Counted from the stretch's first letter, positions 35,487 through 45,177 are shown. The stretch is 64,000 nt of DNA from Virgibacillus sp. SK37 (GCF_000725285.1 NZ_CP007161.1:3014213-3078212), one strand, 5' to 3'. The notes: generated by a model not told the origin, from the letters alone. Numbers and translations: made by a program.

Positions 35487-37172
35487 TTATATTAATTTAT
35501 ATACTCTTGCTTCAAATGGCTGAAATGTCATTTGCTGACTTATTTCACACTTCTCTTCAGATGACTTTTCATCTGGATAATTACGCAACTGTACTATTGC
35601 TTGTTTACCAACTAGATCGTACGGTAAATCGATTTCTGTTTCTTTATCAAATAAGTTTGTCATAACTATAAAGGTATCTTCATCCAAATAGCGTTTATAA
35701 GCAAATATTTCCTTATGCTCTGGATTCATTAATTCATAACTTCCATATACCAACACATCATTATTTTTACGTAACTGTATTAATGACTTGTAGTAGTTAA
35801 GTATAGATGAGTAATCTTGAAGTTCTGCTTCTACATTTATTTCTTTATAATTTTCATTCACCTTTATCCATGGGTTTCCAGTGGTAAATCCTGCATTTTT
35901 TGTTGTATCCCACTGCATCGGAGTGCGTGAATTATCACGGCCATTTCTCCATATAATTTTCATGACTTCCTCATGGCTCTTTCCTGCTTCACGCTCATTT
36001 TTATATAAGTTTTTGATCGCAACATCACGGTAATCTTCAATGGAATCAAATTTAACATTTGTCATACCGATTTCTTGCCCTTGATATATAAAAGGGGTAC
36101 CTTGCATGAGGAAATACATTGTTGCAAAGCTTTTTGCAGCTTCCTTACGTTTTTTGGTATCTTGAGCCCATGTAGAAACAGAGCGTGGTTGATCATGATT
36201 CTCTAAAAATAATGCATTCCAGCCAATACCATCCAAGCCTGTTTGCCATTTGCTTAATGTATGTTTTAGTGCTTCGATATCAAGTCCTCCGGTACTACTT
36301 GTCCCCCATAAATCTAAATGCTCAAATTGGAAAATCATGTTAAACTTGCCTTCTTTTTCACCAACCCATTCGTTAGCCTGTTCAATACTCACACCATTTG
36401 CTTCACCAACTGTCATAATATTATAGTTAGCAAAGGTTTTCTCTTTTAACTCTTCTAAATAAGTTTGAATGCCTGGTCGGTTCATGTGTCCTTCATAGGA
36501 AGGTACATAGGTTTTATTTTCTGGATTTGGTAAATCAGGAAATCCAGCCTTTTTCTTTATGTGAGAAATCGCATCAATCCTAAAACCGTCTATCCCCTTA
36601 TCCAACCACCAATTCACCATTTTATACAAAGCGTAACGAACCTCTGGATTTTCCCAATTCAAATCAGGTTGTTTTTTTGAAAATACATGCATGTAATACT
36701 CGTTTGTTTCTTCATCATATTCCCATACTGATCCACCAAAGATAGATTCCCAGTTATTTGGAACTGCTCCATCTTTACCTTCATGCCAAATATAATAATC
36801 ACGATAGGCATTGTCTTTACTAGAACGCGATTCTATAAACCAAGGATGCTCGTCTGAGGTGTGATTGATAACCAAATCCATAATTAATTTCATATCTCGA
36901 GCATGTACTTCTTTTAGTAATATATCAAAGTCTTCCATGGAGCCGAACTCTGACGAAATAGCTTGATAATCGCTAATGTCATATCCATTATCATCATTAG
37001 GAGATTGATAGATCGGTGAAATCCATATTACATCTATCCCTAAATTTTTTATGTAATCAAGCTTGGAAATAATTCCTTGCAGATCCCCAATACCATCACC
37101 ATCAGAGTCCATAAAACTTCGAGGGTAAATTTGATAAGCAACTGCCTCTTTCCACCATTTTTTTTTCATCAT
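35487..37172 (-). CDS. GH13 alpha-glucosidase (oligo-1,6-glucosidase/maltase type), 561 aa
   Basis: A cytoplasmic glycoside hydrolase of GH13 subfamily 31. The catalytic Asp is in DGFRIDAISH (about 200), the acid Glu in VGEANGV (about 256) and the transition-state Asp in ENHDQPR (about 330). The EF-like DSDGDGIGD loop near residue 22 is the usual calcium site. The residue after the nucleophile is Ala; enzymes restricted to alpha-1,6 bonds commonly have Val there, so alpha-1,4 activity is plausible. It is the last gene of the sugar ABC operon and should hydrolyse the imported oligosaccharide. The start follows TAGGAGGCAGC. Confidence 0.88.
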   Translation of the reverse strand: MMKKKWWKEAVAYQIYPRSFMDSDGDGIGDLQGIISKLDYIKNLGIDVIWISPIYQSPNDDNGYDISDYQAISSEFGSMEDFDILLKEVHARDMKLIMDLVINHTSDEHPWFIESRSSKDNAYRDYYIWHEGKDGAVPNNWESIFGGSVWEYDEETNEYYMHVFSKKQPDLNWENPEVRYALYKMVNWWLDKGIDGFRIDAISHIKKKAGFPDLPNPENKTYVPSYEGHMNRPGIQTYLEELKEKTFANYNIMTVGEANGVSIEQANEWVGEKEGKFNMIFQFEHLDLWGTSSTGGLDIEALKHTLSKWQTGLDGIGWNALFLENHDQPRSVSTWAQDTKKRKEAAKSFATMYFLMQGTPFIYQGQEIGMTNVKFDSIEDYRDVAIKNLYKNEREAGKSHEEVMKIIWRNGRDNSRTPMQWDTTKNAGFTTGNPWIKVNENYKEINVEAELQDYSSILNYYKSLIQLRKNNDVLVYGSYELMNPEHKEIFAYKRYLDEDTFIVMTNLFDKETEIDLPYDLVGKQAIVQLRNYPDEKSSEEKCEISQQMTFQPFEARVYKLI

Positions 37173-37190
37173 GCTGCCTCCTATAATTCA

Positions 37191-37880
37191 TTAAATTGGA
37201 CTATTTTTCATATCTAAAACATTTAAGTAAATACGATAAAATGCTGAATAGGAAATAAATGCTATAAGCGCGCCAGTAAAGAAAGGCAGTAAAACAAGCC
37301 AGCCACCTATACTAATATATAAAATACCGCTACTTGCAAATAAATGAATAAAAAATAACTTAGGACTTACCAGCGTAAGAACAAAAGCTTTTTTCATTAA
37401 AACTGTCAACTTTTCATCATAATGAGCAAGTACAATAAAAAAGTTAATAGTAAAAATATAAATTACAACACCCAGTCCTAATATGCAGAACAGCAACAGA
37501 ACGTTTATTTGTCTAACATATATAAAGTCAATAACTAAGATTGCCCATATACCAGTCAGTAAGAGTCCACCTAACAAACTGAAGCAATAATTTTTTCTGA
37601 AATATGTGAAGTAAGTTTTGATTAATGAACATTGTTCCTTTTTTAAAATCCAATCTCTTACCATAGCGAATAAAGCCGAAGTTGCAGGAAAAAACAGAAA
37701 AGGTGCCAACAGCAGTATTCCAATCGCTAAAATATATCTACTCTCTTTAGTCTCTGCGTATACAAAATTTAATAAGAGGTAAGCAATAGGCAGGTTTGAT
37801 ATAAACCAAGCGATATTAGTGATGGATAGACGCATAAACCATTCACTTAATTGATATATAATTGGCTTTTCATTACCCAT
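37191..37880 (-). CDS. YesL/DUF624-family membrane protein, 229 aa
   Basis: Integral membrane protein with about five hydrophobic segments, including ITNIAWFISNLPIAYLLLNFVY and LLLFCILGLGVVIYIFTINFFIV. The pattern of the segment before the second helix and the overall length match the YesL-like family, often encoded beside sugar ABC transporters in Bacillaceae. The exact role is unknown. It follows the LacI gene by 45 bases and precedes the glucosidase by 18. The start follows AAATGGAGGGATTTAA. Confidence 0.75.
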   Translation of the reverse strand: MGNEKPIIYQLSEWFMRLSITNIAWFISNLPIAYLLLNFVYAETKESRYILAIGILLLAPFLFFPATSALFAMVRDWILKKEQCSLIKTYFTYFRKNYCFSLLGGLLLTGIWAILVIDFIYVRQINVLLLFCILGLGVVIYIFTINFFIVLAHYDEKLTVLMKKAFVLTLVSPKLFFIHLFASSGILYISIGGWLVLLPFFTGALIAFISYSAFYRIYLNVLDMKNSPI

Positions 37881-37925
37881 TTAAATCCCTCCATTTAATA
37901 ATGCGAAATCCTCCTCAAATGATTA

Positions 37926-38960
37926 TTAATTTTTCGGAGGTTCTTGTAATGGCTGACATGATTCTCTTCTTTTAATAACAGTTGGAATGATGATACTCTT
38001 CTTATAGGCGGAAGTTTCCTTAATTTCTTGTACGACACATTTTGCTGCTTCATGTCCTAGTAAAAAAACTTGTGTATCTACAGATGTAAGTGCAGGACTC
38101 GATAATTGAGCAATTAATGCATTATTAAAACTTATAATACTTAATTCTTCAGGAACATCGATACCTTCCTTACGACATATTTGTAATACTTTCATCGCAA
38201 CTAAGTCATCCGTTACTACAAGCGCAGTTGGTGGCCGATTTAGATTCATAAAACGAGATAAAATGTCATCCAATTCACTGTTAATGTCTGAGTTTGCAAC
38301 GTATTCTTCCTTTAGAGGCAATTTATTTTTTGTTAGGGCATGCTGGTATCCTTTTAGTCTGTCGTTAGACACTTCATATTCTAAATCTCCCCCAATATAA
38401 CCAACCGTTTGATGTCCCAGACCAATTAAGTAATCTGTTGCTTCTTCAGCTGACTTAACATTGTCATTATCAACAAACATAATTTTATCAGCATAATCAT
38501 TAGGTCTACCTACAAGCACAAAAGGAACCTTACTTTCAATTAAATATGGAATCACTTTATCCCCGCGTTTTGAATAGGTAACAATCATTCCATCAACCCT
38601 TTTGCCTCGAACCATCTTAACAACATTTTCATAAATTTCTTCTTCAGACTCCCCGGTTGTCAGTGTTATATTATAATCTTCTTTATTAAAATATGCGCTA
38701 ATTCCCCGTAAAACTTCTGGAAAGAATGGGTCATGCAACGAGTCACTTGCAGACTTTTTCATTACTATCCCTATGGTTCGAGTTTTTTGCTGTGCAAGTA
38801 CATGTGCATTATAATTCAGATGATAGCCTAGCTCCTTCATTACCTGATGTACTTTGCGCTTTGTGTTTTCACTAATGCGTGGGCTATTGGAAATTACCCT
38901 TGATACGGTTGAAGGTGAAACATTTGCTTTTTTAGCAACATCTTTTATCGTAACTGCCAT
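37926..38960 (-). CDS. LacI-family transcriptional regulator of the alpha-glucoside operon, 344 aa
   Basis: The N-terminal HTH TIKDVAKKANVSPSTVSRVIS and hinge NYNAHVLAQQKTRTIGIV are standard, followed by the periplasmic-binding-protein-like effector domain. It is encoded inside the operon between the MalG-like permease and YesL, so it is probably autoregulated. Two CG-centred palindromes near the operon promoter (42113 and 42231) fit LacI operators. The likely effector is the transported sugar or a product. Start follows ATAGGAGATATCAATA. Confidence 0.88.
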   Translation of the reverse strand: MAVTIKDVAKKANVSPSTVSRVISNSPRISENTKRKVHQVMKELGYHLNYNAHVLAQQKTRTIGIVMKKSASDSLHDPFFPEVLRGISAYFNKEDYNITLTTGESEEEIYENVVKMVRGKRVDGMIVTYSKRGDKVIPYLIESKVPFVLVGRPNDYADKIMFVDNDNVKSAEEATDYLIGLGHQTVGYIGGDLEYEVSNDRLKGYQHALTKNKLPLKEEYVANSDINSELDDILSRFMNLNRPPTALVVTDDLVAMKVLQICRKEGIDVPEELSIISFNNALIAQLSSPALTSVDTQVFLLGHEAAKCVVQEIKETSAYKKSIIIPTVIKRRESCQPLQEPPKN

Positions 38961-39014
38961 TATTGATATCTCCTATCTGCAATAAAGACTATTTTCTCGT
39001 TTATTAGGCGAATA

Positions 39015-39830
39015 TTACTTAACAGCCCCTTCAGCAACACCATTAATAATTTGCTTTTGAGCAAAGAAGTAACCGATAATCACTGGCAATATAGCAATTG
39101 TTAAGCCAGCTAATGCGAGATGCCATTGCTTTGTATATTGCCCAAAGAAATAAAACATTTTTAAAGGTATCGTTGCCTGGTTTTCTGATAAAACAAGAGA
39201 TGGGAGCAGATAATCGTTCCAAATCCAAATTACATTTAGAATAGCTACTGTAACGGTAATTGGTTTTAAAAGAGGAAAAATAATATGAATGAAGGTCTGA
39301 AATTTATTAGCACCATCGATAATTGCTGCTTCATCCAATGACTTGGAAATACCTGTCATAGCTCCGTGGTATAGGAAAATGGACAAGCTTGAACCGAAAC
39401 CTAAATACATAAATATTAGTCCAAAACGATTTAACATTTCTACTTTACCAAACAACGCTACAAGCGGAATCATCACAGACTGAAAGGGAATTAGCATTGC
39501 TGATACAAATATTAATAATAAAGCACCACTTAATCTGCTTCTATTTCTTGCCAGTGCATAACCAGCCATAGAAGTAAAAAACAATATGATAATAACACTT
39601 AAGCCAGTTATAAATATTGAATTAAACAAAGATTGAATAAAATTCAAGTCAACAAAAGCCTCTTTAAAGTTTTCTATTGATAATGTGCCAGGCAAATTTA
39701 ATACATCAGTAAATATTTCTCTTTTAGATTTAAATGCGTTAACAAGCATTAAGTAAAATGGTGATAACCACAATAAGCCTAGGAGGATGCCAATTATTTC
39801 AACAAGAAAGAGTTTCCGTTTTTTATACAT
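39015..39830 (-). CDS. Sugar ABC transporter permease (MalG type), 271 aa
   Basis: Six predicted helices start at LFLVEIIGILLGLLWLSPFYLMLV. The EAA loop is MTGISKSLDEAAIIDGANKFQTFIHIIFPLLKP, as in MalG-type CUT1 permeases. The start follows GGGAGGTTGACCTGTA and overlaps the stop of the MalF-like gene by one base (TAATG). No ATPase gene is in the operon, so a shared MsmX-type ATPase elsewhere is expected. Confidence 0.88.
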   Translation of the reverse strand: MYKKRKLFLVEIIGILLGLLWLSPFYLMLVNAFKSKREIFTDVLNLPGTLSIENFKEAFVDLNFIQSLFNSIFITGLSVIIILFFTSMAGYALARNRSRLSGALLLIFVSAMLIPFQSVMIPLVALFGKVEMLNRFGLIFMYLGFGSSLSIFLYHGAMTGISKSLDEAAIIDGANKFQTFIHIIFPLLKPITVTVAILNVIWIWNDYLLPSLVLSENQATIPLKMFYFFGQYTKQWHLALAGLTIAILPVIIGYFFAQKQIINGVAEGAVK

Positions 39831-40690
39831 TACAGGTCAACCTCCCGTTTTTTATTATAATACACTTGTGTAAGTGCAATTGCAGCAACCATTACGAAAA
39901 AGACTACAGCTTTCGCCTGTCCATAGGCCATTTCATTTGCACTGAAGGCGGTATTCACAATTTCCATCGCTACCATTTGGGTAGACTGAAAGGGTCCTCC
40001 ATTAGTCAGCGATAAATTTTGGTCATAAATTTTAAATGAGTTTGATAAAGTTAGAAACATACTAATTGTAAAAGCTGGAGCTACTAAAGGAAATGTAATA
40101 CTTTTAAATCGTTGCCAACTGTTAGCCCCATCTATTTCAGCAGATTCTTCTAATTCCTTAGGGATGTTCTGCAAATATGCTATATAGATAATCATAATAT
40201 AACCAGCCATTTGCCAGCAGGTTAGAATAACTAATCCCCAAAAACCTGTGGCAGTTGTAGAGAGCCAGCCAGTTAAAGCTTCAATACCAAGTGCTTTTCC
40301 AATATCTCCAAATACGTTAATAAAAATAAACTGCCATATGAAACCAAGAATAAGTCCTCCAATTAAATTTGGCATAAAGAAAATAGTTCGCAGAAAGTTA
40401 TTTGTTTTAATGTGACGCGTAACAAGAATCGCTAACCCTAACCCCAACACATTTAAAATAATTACAGTAACAACAGAAAATTTTATTGTAAACCAAATAG
40501 AATTAAGAAAAAGCTCGTCGCTAAATAATCGCGTATAATTTTCCAGGCCAATAAACTTTGTGGCAACTAAACCATTCCAATCAGTAAAAGAGTAAATCGT
40601 TCCGTAAATCAATGGGACGACAACTACAAGACCAAGTGCTACTAAAACAGGCGTCAAAAATAACCAAAACGACACATCTCTATTTTTCAA
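39830..40690 (-). CDS. Sugar ABC transporter permease (MalF type), 286 aa
   Basis: Begins MKNRDVSFWLFLTPVLVALGLVVVVPLIYGTIYSFTDW, typical of CUT1 MalF-like permeases. The EAA loop is IPKELEESAEIDGANSWQRFKSITFPLVAP. It is preceded by a strong attenuator stem-loop (40725-40760) after the binding-protein gene. Works with the overlapping MalG-like partner. Confidence 0.88.
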   Translation of the reverse strand: MKNRDVSFWLFLTPVLVALGLVVVVPLIYGTIYSFTDWNGLVATKFIGLENYTRLFSDELFLNSIWFTIKFSVVTVIILNVLGLGLAILVTRHIKTNNFLRTIFFMPNLIGGLILGFIWQFIFINVFGDIGKALGIEALTGWLSTTATGFWGLVILTCWQMAGYIMIIYIAYLQNIPKELEESAEIDGANSWQRFKSITFPLVAPAFTISMFLTLSNSFKIYDQNLSLTNGGPFQSTQMVAMEIVNTAFSANEMAYGQAKAVVFFVMVAAIALTQVYYNKKREVDL

Positions 40691-40724
40691 GGTAAATCCC
40701 TCCCAATAAAAAACATTAAAAAAG

Positions 40725-40760
40725 ACAAGCTAACAAACATGGCACTATTTGTTAGCTTGT
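40725..40760 (-). terminator. Intra-operon attenuator between binding-protein and permease genes
   Basis: ACAAGCTAACAAA (40725-40737) is perfectly complementary to TTTGTTAGCTTGT (40748-40760), a 13-bp stem. On the minus strand a CTTTTTT run follows. Such leaky terminators let binding protein exceed permease levels. Confidence 0.8.
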
Positions 40761-40768
40761 TTGTCCCG

Positions 40769-42076
40769 TTACTTCCTTTTTTCCTCCCATTTCGAAATAG
40801 CATCTTTCTCAAGTTCTTCCCATGTCATATCGCCAGCTAAATATTGCTGAGCATTCGCTCCCATCACTGCCGTTCCCCACGGATTGCTCGGATAACCTGC
40901 AAATATCCAACCAATTGTTTTTCCTTCAGAGGCATACTCATAAATATCTTGTGACAACGGATCGGAAATTTTCTCTGTATCATAGCCTTCATAAGCAGGT
41001 ATGAATTTAAGCTCATTCAAAACGGCTTCTTTTCCTTCATCAGAAGTATACATCCAATCCAGAAATTTTTTGGAGGCTTCAACAACCTCTTTATCAGAAT
41101 TATTATTAACTGCCCAGTAGTTTGGAACTCCCACCGGAATACTACCTTCAAAACCTTCTACCGGAATTGGCAGTACGCCAATATTCTCAGCAACTTCAGG
41201 ATCCATTTGTTCAACCGATGGATAAACCCAGTTTCCTTGTTGAATCATCGCTACACGTTCAAGCGAAAAATACTCTTCCACTTGTTGAGAATAATCCAGA
41301 CTTAACACCGGCTGCACAGAATATTTATTTTGCAAATCCAGAAAACGCTTCATTTCTTTGCCTCTTTCAAATTTTACCGTATCAGATTCAAACGCTTTCA
41401 TTACATCGTGGTCAAATTCAGGAGCCAAGAAAGCATTTGCCAAATGATCACCCATTACCCATGCTTCCTTACCAGGTAAGGCAAAAACCGCTTCTATCTC
41501 CAGCTCATCTTTTTTACTGTCTAACTTTTCAACAGCTTGCTCTAAATCTTCGAACGTAAGTATCTCTTCTGGTTTTATGCCAGCCTCTTCAAATAGACGC
41601 TTATTATAAATTAGTCCATATCCTTCTTGGTTAAATGGCAAACCCAGTATTTTATCACCATCCTGAACTGTTGCTAAGGTACCATCAATAGCTGCCTTTG
41701 CAGCTTCTGTATCTGACATATCTGCTAAGTATTTTTTATAGTCAATTACATCTTGCGGGCCAGTCACATTAAAGATATCCGGTTCATCACCAGAGGAGAA
41801 TTGAGACTTTAAGACAGGAGCATATTCCGTTCCGCCGCCCACTGTTTTAACGTTAATTTTAACATCTGGATTTTTTTCTTCATATTGCTTGGCCAGTGCT
41901 TCAAATTGGTCCTTAAACTCTACCTTCCCTTGGAAAATATCAATAGTAACTTTATCTCCGGAACTCGCTTCACTGTTGTTCGATTTATTGCTATCATCTG
42001 ATGAACAACCTGCTAAAAACAAACCAATTATCATTGCAACAACTGCTACCTTTGAAAACAAATGCTTTGCTCTCAT
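40769..42076 (-). CDS. Sugar-binding lipoprotein of an alpha-glucoside ABC transporter (family 1 SBP), 435 aa
   Basis: A solute-binding lipoprotein with lipobox LAGC (Cys24 counted from the chosen start). Sequence VTIDIFQGKVEFKDQFEALAKQYEEKNPDVKINV is the typical opening of CUT1 sugar-binding proteins. The start at 42076 (MRAKHLFSK) follows GGGGAGTTGAGTGAA; the upstream TTG directly touches that site. First gene of the operon. The GH13 enzyme downstream suggests malto- or isomalto-oligosaccharides as ligand; this is inference. Confidence 0.88.
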   Translation of the reverse strand: MRAKHLFSKVAVVAMIIGLFLAGCSSDDSNKSNNSEASSGDKVTIDIFQGKVEFKDQFEALAKQYEEKNPDVKINVKTVGGGTEYAPVLKSQFSSGDEPDIFNVTGPQDVIDYKKYLADMSDTEAAKAAIDGTLATVQDGDKILGLPFNQEGYGLIYNKRLFEEAGIKPEEILTFEDLEQAVEKLDSKKDELEIEAVFALPGKEAWVMGDHLANAFLAPEFDHDVMKAFESDTVKFERGKEMKRFLDLQNKYSVQPVLSLDYSQQVEEYFSLERVAMIQQGNWVYPSVEQMDPEVAENIGVLPIPVEGFEGSIPVGVPNYWAVNNNSDKEVVEASKKFLDWMYTSDEGKEAVLNELKFIPAYEGYDTEKISDPLSQDIYEYASEGKTIGWIFAGYPSNPWGTAVMGANAQQYLAGDMTWEELEKDAISKWEEKRK

Positions 42077-42112
42077 TTCACTCAACTCCCCTTTTTGGTG
42101 TTAGCTCATTCA

Positions 42113-42128
42113 TGAATACGTTTGCATT
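42113..42128. promoter_or_regulatory. Candidate LacI operator, downstream of the promoter
   Basis: TGAATACGTTTGCATT has a central CG flanked by imperfect TGAATA/TTTGCA arms, the layout of LacI-family operators. It lies between the -10 box at 42150 and the binding-protein gene, so bound repressor would block transcription. Confidence 0.5.
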
Positions 42129-42149
42129 CTTTAATAAAATTATGCACAC

Positions 42150-42178
42150 ATATTATAAACAAGTTAAAAGTATAGCAA
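42150..42178 (-). promoter_or_regulatory. Sigma-A type promoter of the alpha-glucoside operon
   Basis: On the minus strand, TTGCTA (42173-42178) and TAATAT (42150-42155) are separated by 17 bases. The position between two CG-centred palindromes supports it. Confidence 0.6.
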
Positions 42179-42230
42179 TTAAAACAAGGATGGCACTAGT
42201 GAGTCACTCTTATACATTTATGTGCATTTA

Positions 42231-42250
42231 TTGCGCAACCGTTTGCATTA
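42231..42250. promoter_or_regulatory. Candidate LacI operator, upstream of the promoter
   Basis: TTGCGCAACCGTTTGCATTA has the same CGTTTGCAT half as the site at 42113 plus a CGCAAC opposite half. Centre-to-centre distance to the other site is about 120 bases, compatible with DNA looping. A CcpA (cre) role for one of the sites cannot be excluded. Confidence 0.5.
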
Positions 42251-42511
42251 ATTGCTAGTTAAATAATAGCATTCTACTAAATAAATTACAAGTGGAAATT
42301 ATCAAAAAAATGAGAGGTGAAAATTCTATCCTGAAAACTTGTAGACGTAAGCTCAATAAACTTATATAAAAGAACTAAAAAGTCTAAATAAGCACCTTTA
42401 GGTTTGAATTAAGTAGTATAATTCGAGTGGGTATCACTTAAAGATCAATTAGAATTTATTCATGTTCTTTGTGACATAAAAATTATTTATTATAGGAACT
42501 CACAACCCAAT
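42251..42511. other. Intergenic between the sugar operon and the helicase gene
   Basis: AT-rich sequence with no frame carrying a ribosome site and no obvious regulatory fold. Confidence 0.5.
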
Positions 42512-42550
42512 AAAAGACCGAATGATGTGAATACACCAAACGGTCTTTTT
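42512..42550 (-). terminator. Terminator of the helicase gene
   Basis: AAAAGACCG (42512-42520) pairs with CGGTCTTTT (42541-42549), and the loop may pair further. It lies about 100 bases after the helicase stop. A second hairpin (CAGCcCGCTA/TAGCGaGCTG, about 42558-42586) sits between them. Confidence 0.65.
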
Positions 42551-42647
42551 CATTTAACAGCCCGCTAAAAAGTCATAGCGAGCTGCAATTACCTACATTA
42601 TTAGAATAATAGGATTCTCTTTAACTCTACCAAAGCTGTCCTCTCTA

Positions 42648-44945
42648 CTACCCCCGAAAAGAACCCGACGCCGCTCCTCCAACAGAATAATGCTGCCACT
42701 CATATGGAAGCAGCTCCTGGTACATGGGCTGAAGGAAGCGGTCATCGATCAGGGCGATGATGCCATGGTCTGTATCTGTACGAATGAGCCGCCCGCCTGC
42801 TTGCAGTACTTTATTCATCCCAGGATAAACATACGCATAGTTATAACCGTTGTGCCCATTGGCCTGGAAATGATCCTTAATGATATCCCGTTCAAATCCA
42901 ATTTGCGGCAGACCGACTCCGACGATTATTACTCCTGATAAACGATCTCCTTTCAAATCCACTCCCTCGGAAAAAATCCCGCCTAATACAGCAAACCCAA
43001 CGAGCCGCTCCTCATTTTCTTGAAAGGAATTCAAAAAGTCCTCCCGCCGTTCCTCTGTCATGCCTGTTTCCTGTAAGATCACTTTTTCTCCCGGTGCTGT
43101 TGCGGTAAACTGCTCATATACCTGCAGCATATATTTATAGGATGGGAAAAATACGAGAAAATTCCCTTCCCTCTGCTGTAATAAATCAACGATAAATTGG
43201 ACCATCGGCTCTAACGTATGCTCCCTGTCACGATACCTAGTTGATAAAGGCTGGATAATCACTTCCGCATTTTCACGCTGAAACGGGGACGGGATGGATA
43301 CAACATAATCTTCCGCCTTTCCACCAAGCAAGTCCATATAGTAGCCTGCAGGGGTTAGCGTGGCAGAGAAGAAGATCTTGGAACGAAATCCTTTACCCAT
43401 TTGCTTTAGCTGATGGGAAGGATCCAGGCAAAACAACTTTAACTGAACATCACTACCCTCAAGCGTCATATAACTGGTAAAACGCTTATCATACAATCTG
43501 GCAATTTTCACAAACGCCTGGGCACTAAAGTAGCCATTCAGCAATAATTCCTCCGCTTCCCCGCCACGCATTAGCTCTTCTTCTGCCGCATACGCGAAGG
43601 CATCCACGACATGTACAAGCTTTTCATCCAATTCTTTTTCCAGCTGTTGATTTTGCTTCTTCTTTTCCAAAAAATACTCATTTACGGCATTTGCCGATTT
43701 GGCTATAACTTCATTTTCATCTTTATACATCCGGTATATAGCAAGAAATGTTTCCTTCTCCACGGTTGCCGAATACATCTCTCGCGCACGATCGACAAGA
43801 TTATGTGCCTCATCAACGAGCAACGCAGACTTTTTCCTCTGTTCATCCAACAGTCGCTGCAAGGACACCTTTGGATCAAAAATATAATTATAATCGCAAA
43901 TCACTGCATCTGCTGCATATGCCAAATCTAATGAAAACTCAAACGGACAGACGGTATGCTTGCGTGCATATTGTTCAATCACCGATCGGGTCATTAATGT
44001 CTCGTTCTGCAAAATATCCAATATTGCTCCATTAATTCGATCATAATACCCATTGGCAAAAGGACATTCCGCCTTGTCACAATTTACCTGTTCCTGAAAA
44101 CAAATCTTATCCTTAGCTGTAATTGTAACGACCGTAATTGCCAGACCCTTTTCCTGTAACAGACGGAAAGCTTCTTCTGCGGCAGTTCGGGTAATCGTCT
44201 TTGCTGTCAGATAAAAGATTTTTTCCAAGTGACCCTCGCCAATCGCCTTTATAGAAGGAAAAATGGTTGAGATTGTCTTCCCGATTCCCGTCGATGCTTT
44301 GGCAAACAGTGTCTTCTGTTCTTGAATCGTTTTATACACAGCTCCCGCAAGCTTGCGTTGTCCGTCCCTATAGCTATCAAACGGAAATGCCAGCATCTTT
44401 GTACTTTCATCCCGTTTCTGCTTCAGTTCTATGCGGAGTCTGGCATACGGAGCATATTGGGCAATCACATCCATGACAAAATCGGCCAATTCCTCACGCG
44501 TTAAGCTTCGCTGAAAATATTTCTTTTCCTCTGTACGAACTTGTATGTAGGTGAGCTGAATATTTATCTTCTCCAGATCATTATCTTTTGCATAAATATA
44601 GGCATAGACCGTTGCTTGGGCCCAGTGAACAGGATAGCTATCCTCCGTGATAACTTCCAGCGACCCGGAGGTTGATTTAATTTCATCAATGGTCAGTGAT
44701 CCATCATCACTTTTAAGAAGGCCGTCACAGCGTCCATCTATTTGAAACAACATCTCTTCAAAAGGGACTTCGGTTTTTAGATAAACTTCCTTTTGATCGT
44801 TTTTACCGTACGTCTTTTGAACTTTCTGGTGTGCCTTAGTGCCGTCCACCAAAGGTTGCGAACTGCGGAAACCAGTTTCTATACTGCCACTGCGAAAAAC
44901 ATACTCCACTAGCGTCCTCGCAGCTATTTTTATGCTCTGCTTCAT
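42648..44945 (-). CDS. DinG/XPD-type DNA helicase with N-terminal PD-(D/E)XK nuclease domain, 765 aa
   Basis: The N-terminal part is a Cas4/RecB-like nuclease: GRCDG (Asp about 74) and DEIKS (Glu 88, Lys 90). The helicase part has Walker A ASTGIGKT (217-224), four Cys near 282, 289, 294 and 333 fitting the XPD-family iron-sulfur domain, DEAH (378-381), and a C-terminal QAGGRLIRTDTDHGIIALIDDRF motif VI. Likely a 5'-3' repair helicase. The start at 44945 (MKQSIKIAARTLVEYVF) follows GGGTGATAAT; a 38-residue longer frame lacks a site. The gene stands alone, not linked to a defence locus. Confidence 0.85.
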   Translation of the reverse strand: MKQSIKIAARTLVEYVFRSGSIETGFRSSQPLVDGTKAHQKVQKTYGKNDQKEVYLKTEVPFEEMLFQIDGRCDGLLKSDDGSLTIDEIKSTSGSLEVITEDSYPVHWAQATVYAYIYAKDNDLEKINIQLTYIQVRTEEKKYFQRSLTREELADFVMDVIAQYAPYARLRIELKQKRDESTKMLAFPFDSYRDGQRKLAGAVYKTIQEQKTLFAKASTGIGKTISTIFPSIKAIGEGHLEKIFYLTAKTITRTAAEEAFRLLQEKGLAITVVTITAKDKICFQEQVNCDKAECPFANGYYDRINGAILDILQNETLMTRSVIEQYARKHTVCPFEFSLDLAYAADAVICDYNYIFDPKVSLQRLLDEQRKKSALLVDEAHNLVDRAREMYSATVEKETFLAIYRMYKDENEVIAKSANAVNEYFLEKKKQNQQLEKELDEKLVHVVDAFAYAAEEELMRGGEAEELLLNGYFSAQAFVKIARLYDKRFTSYMTLEGSDVQLKLFCLDPSHQLKQMGKGFRSKIFFSATLTPAGYYMDLLGGKAEDYVVSIPSPFQRENAEVIIQPLSTRYRDREHTLEPMVQFIVDLLQQREGNFLVFFPSYKYMLQVYEQFTATAPGEKVILQETGMTEERREDFLNSFQENEERLVGFAVLGGIFSEGVDLKGDRLSGVIIVGVGLPQIGFERDIIKDHFQANGHNGYNYAYVYPGMNKVLQAGGRLIRTDTDHGIIALIDDRFLQPMYQELLPYEWQHYSVGGAASGSFRG

Positions 44946-45177
44946 ATTATCACCCGAAAAATTTAGCGTTGCTTTTAGTGTAGCATGCGGGGAGGAAGGT
45001 GTCATCTTTTCGGGGAACATTTGTTTTGGTTGGATGATTGTACACTGGGTCTCTATCAACGCCTGGATTTATCTCCTCTGGCTACTCAAACGTTTACAGG
45101 GCTTGTCCTCATTTTCTATGGTGATTCTCCCCACAAAAAGGTAAAATGGAAAAGTAGTAAAAAATAAGGAGAAGATT

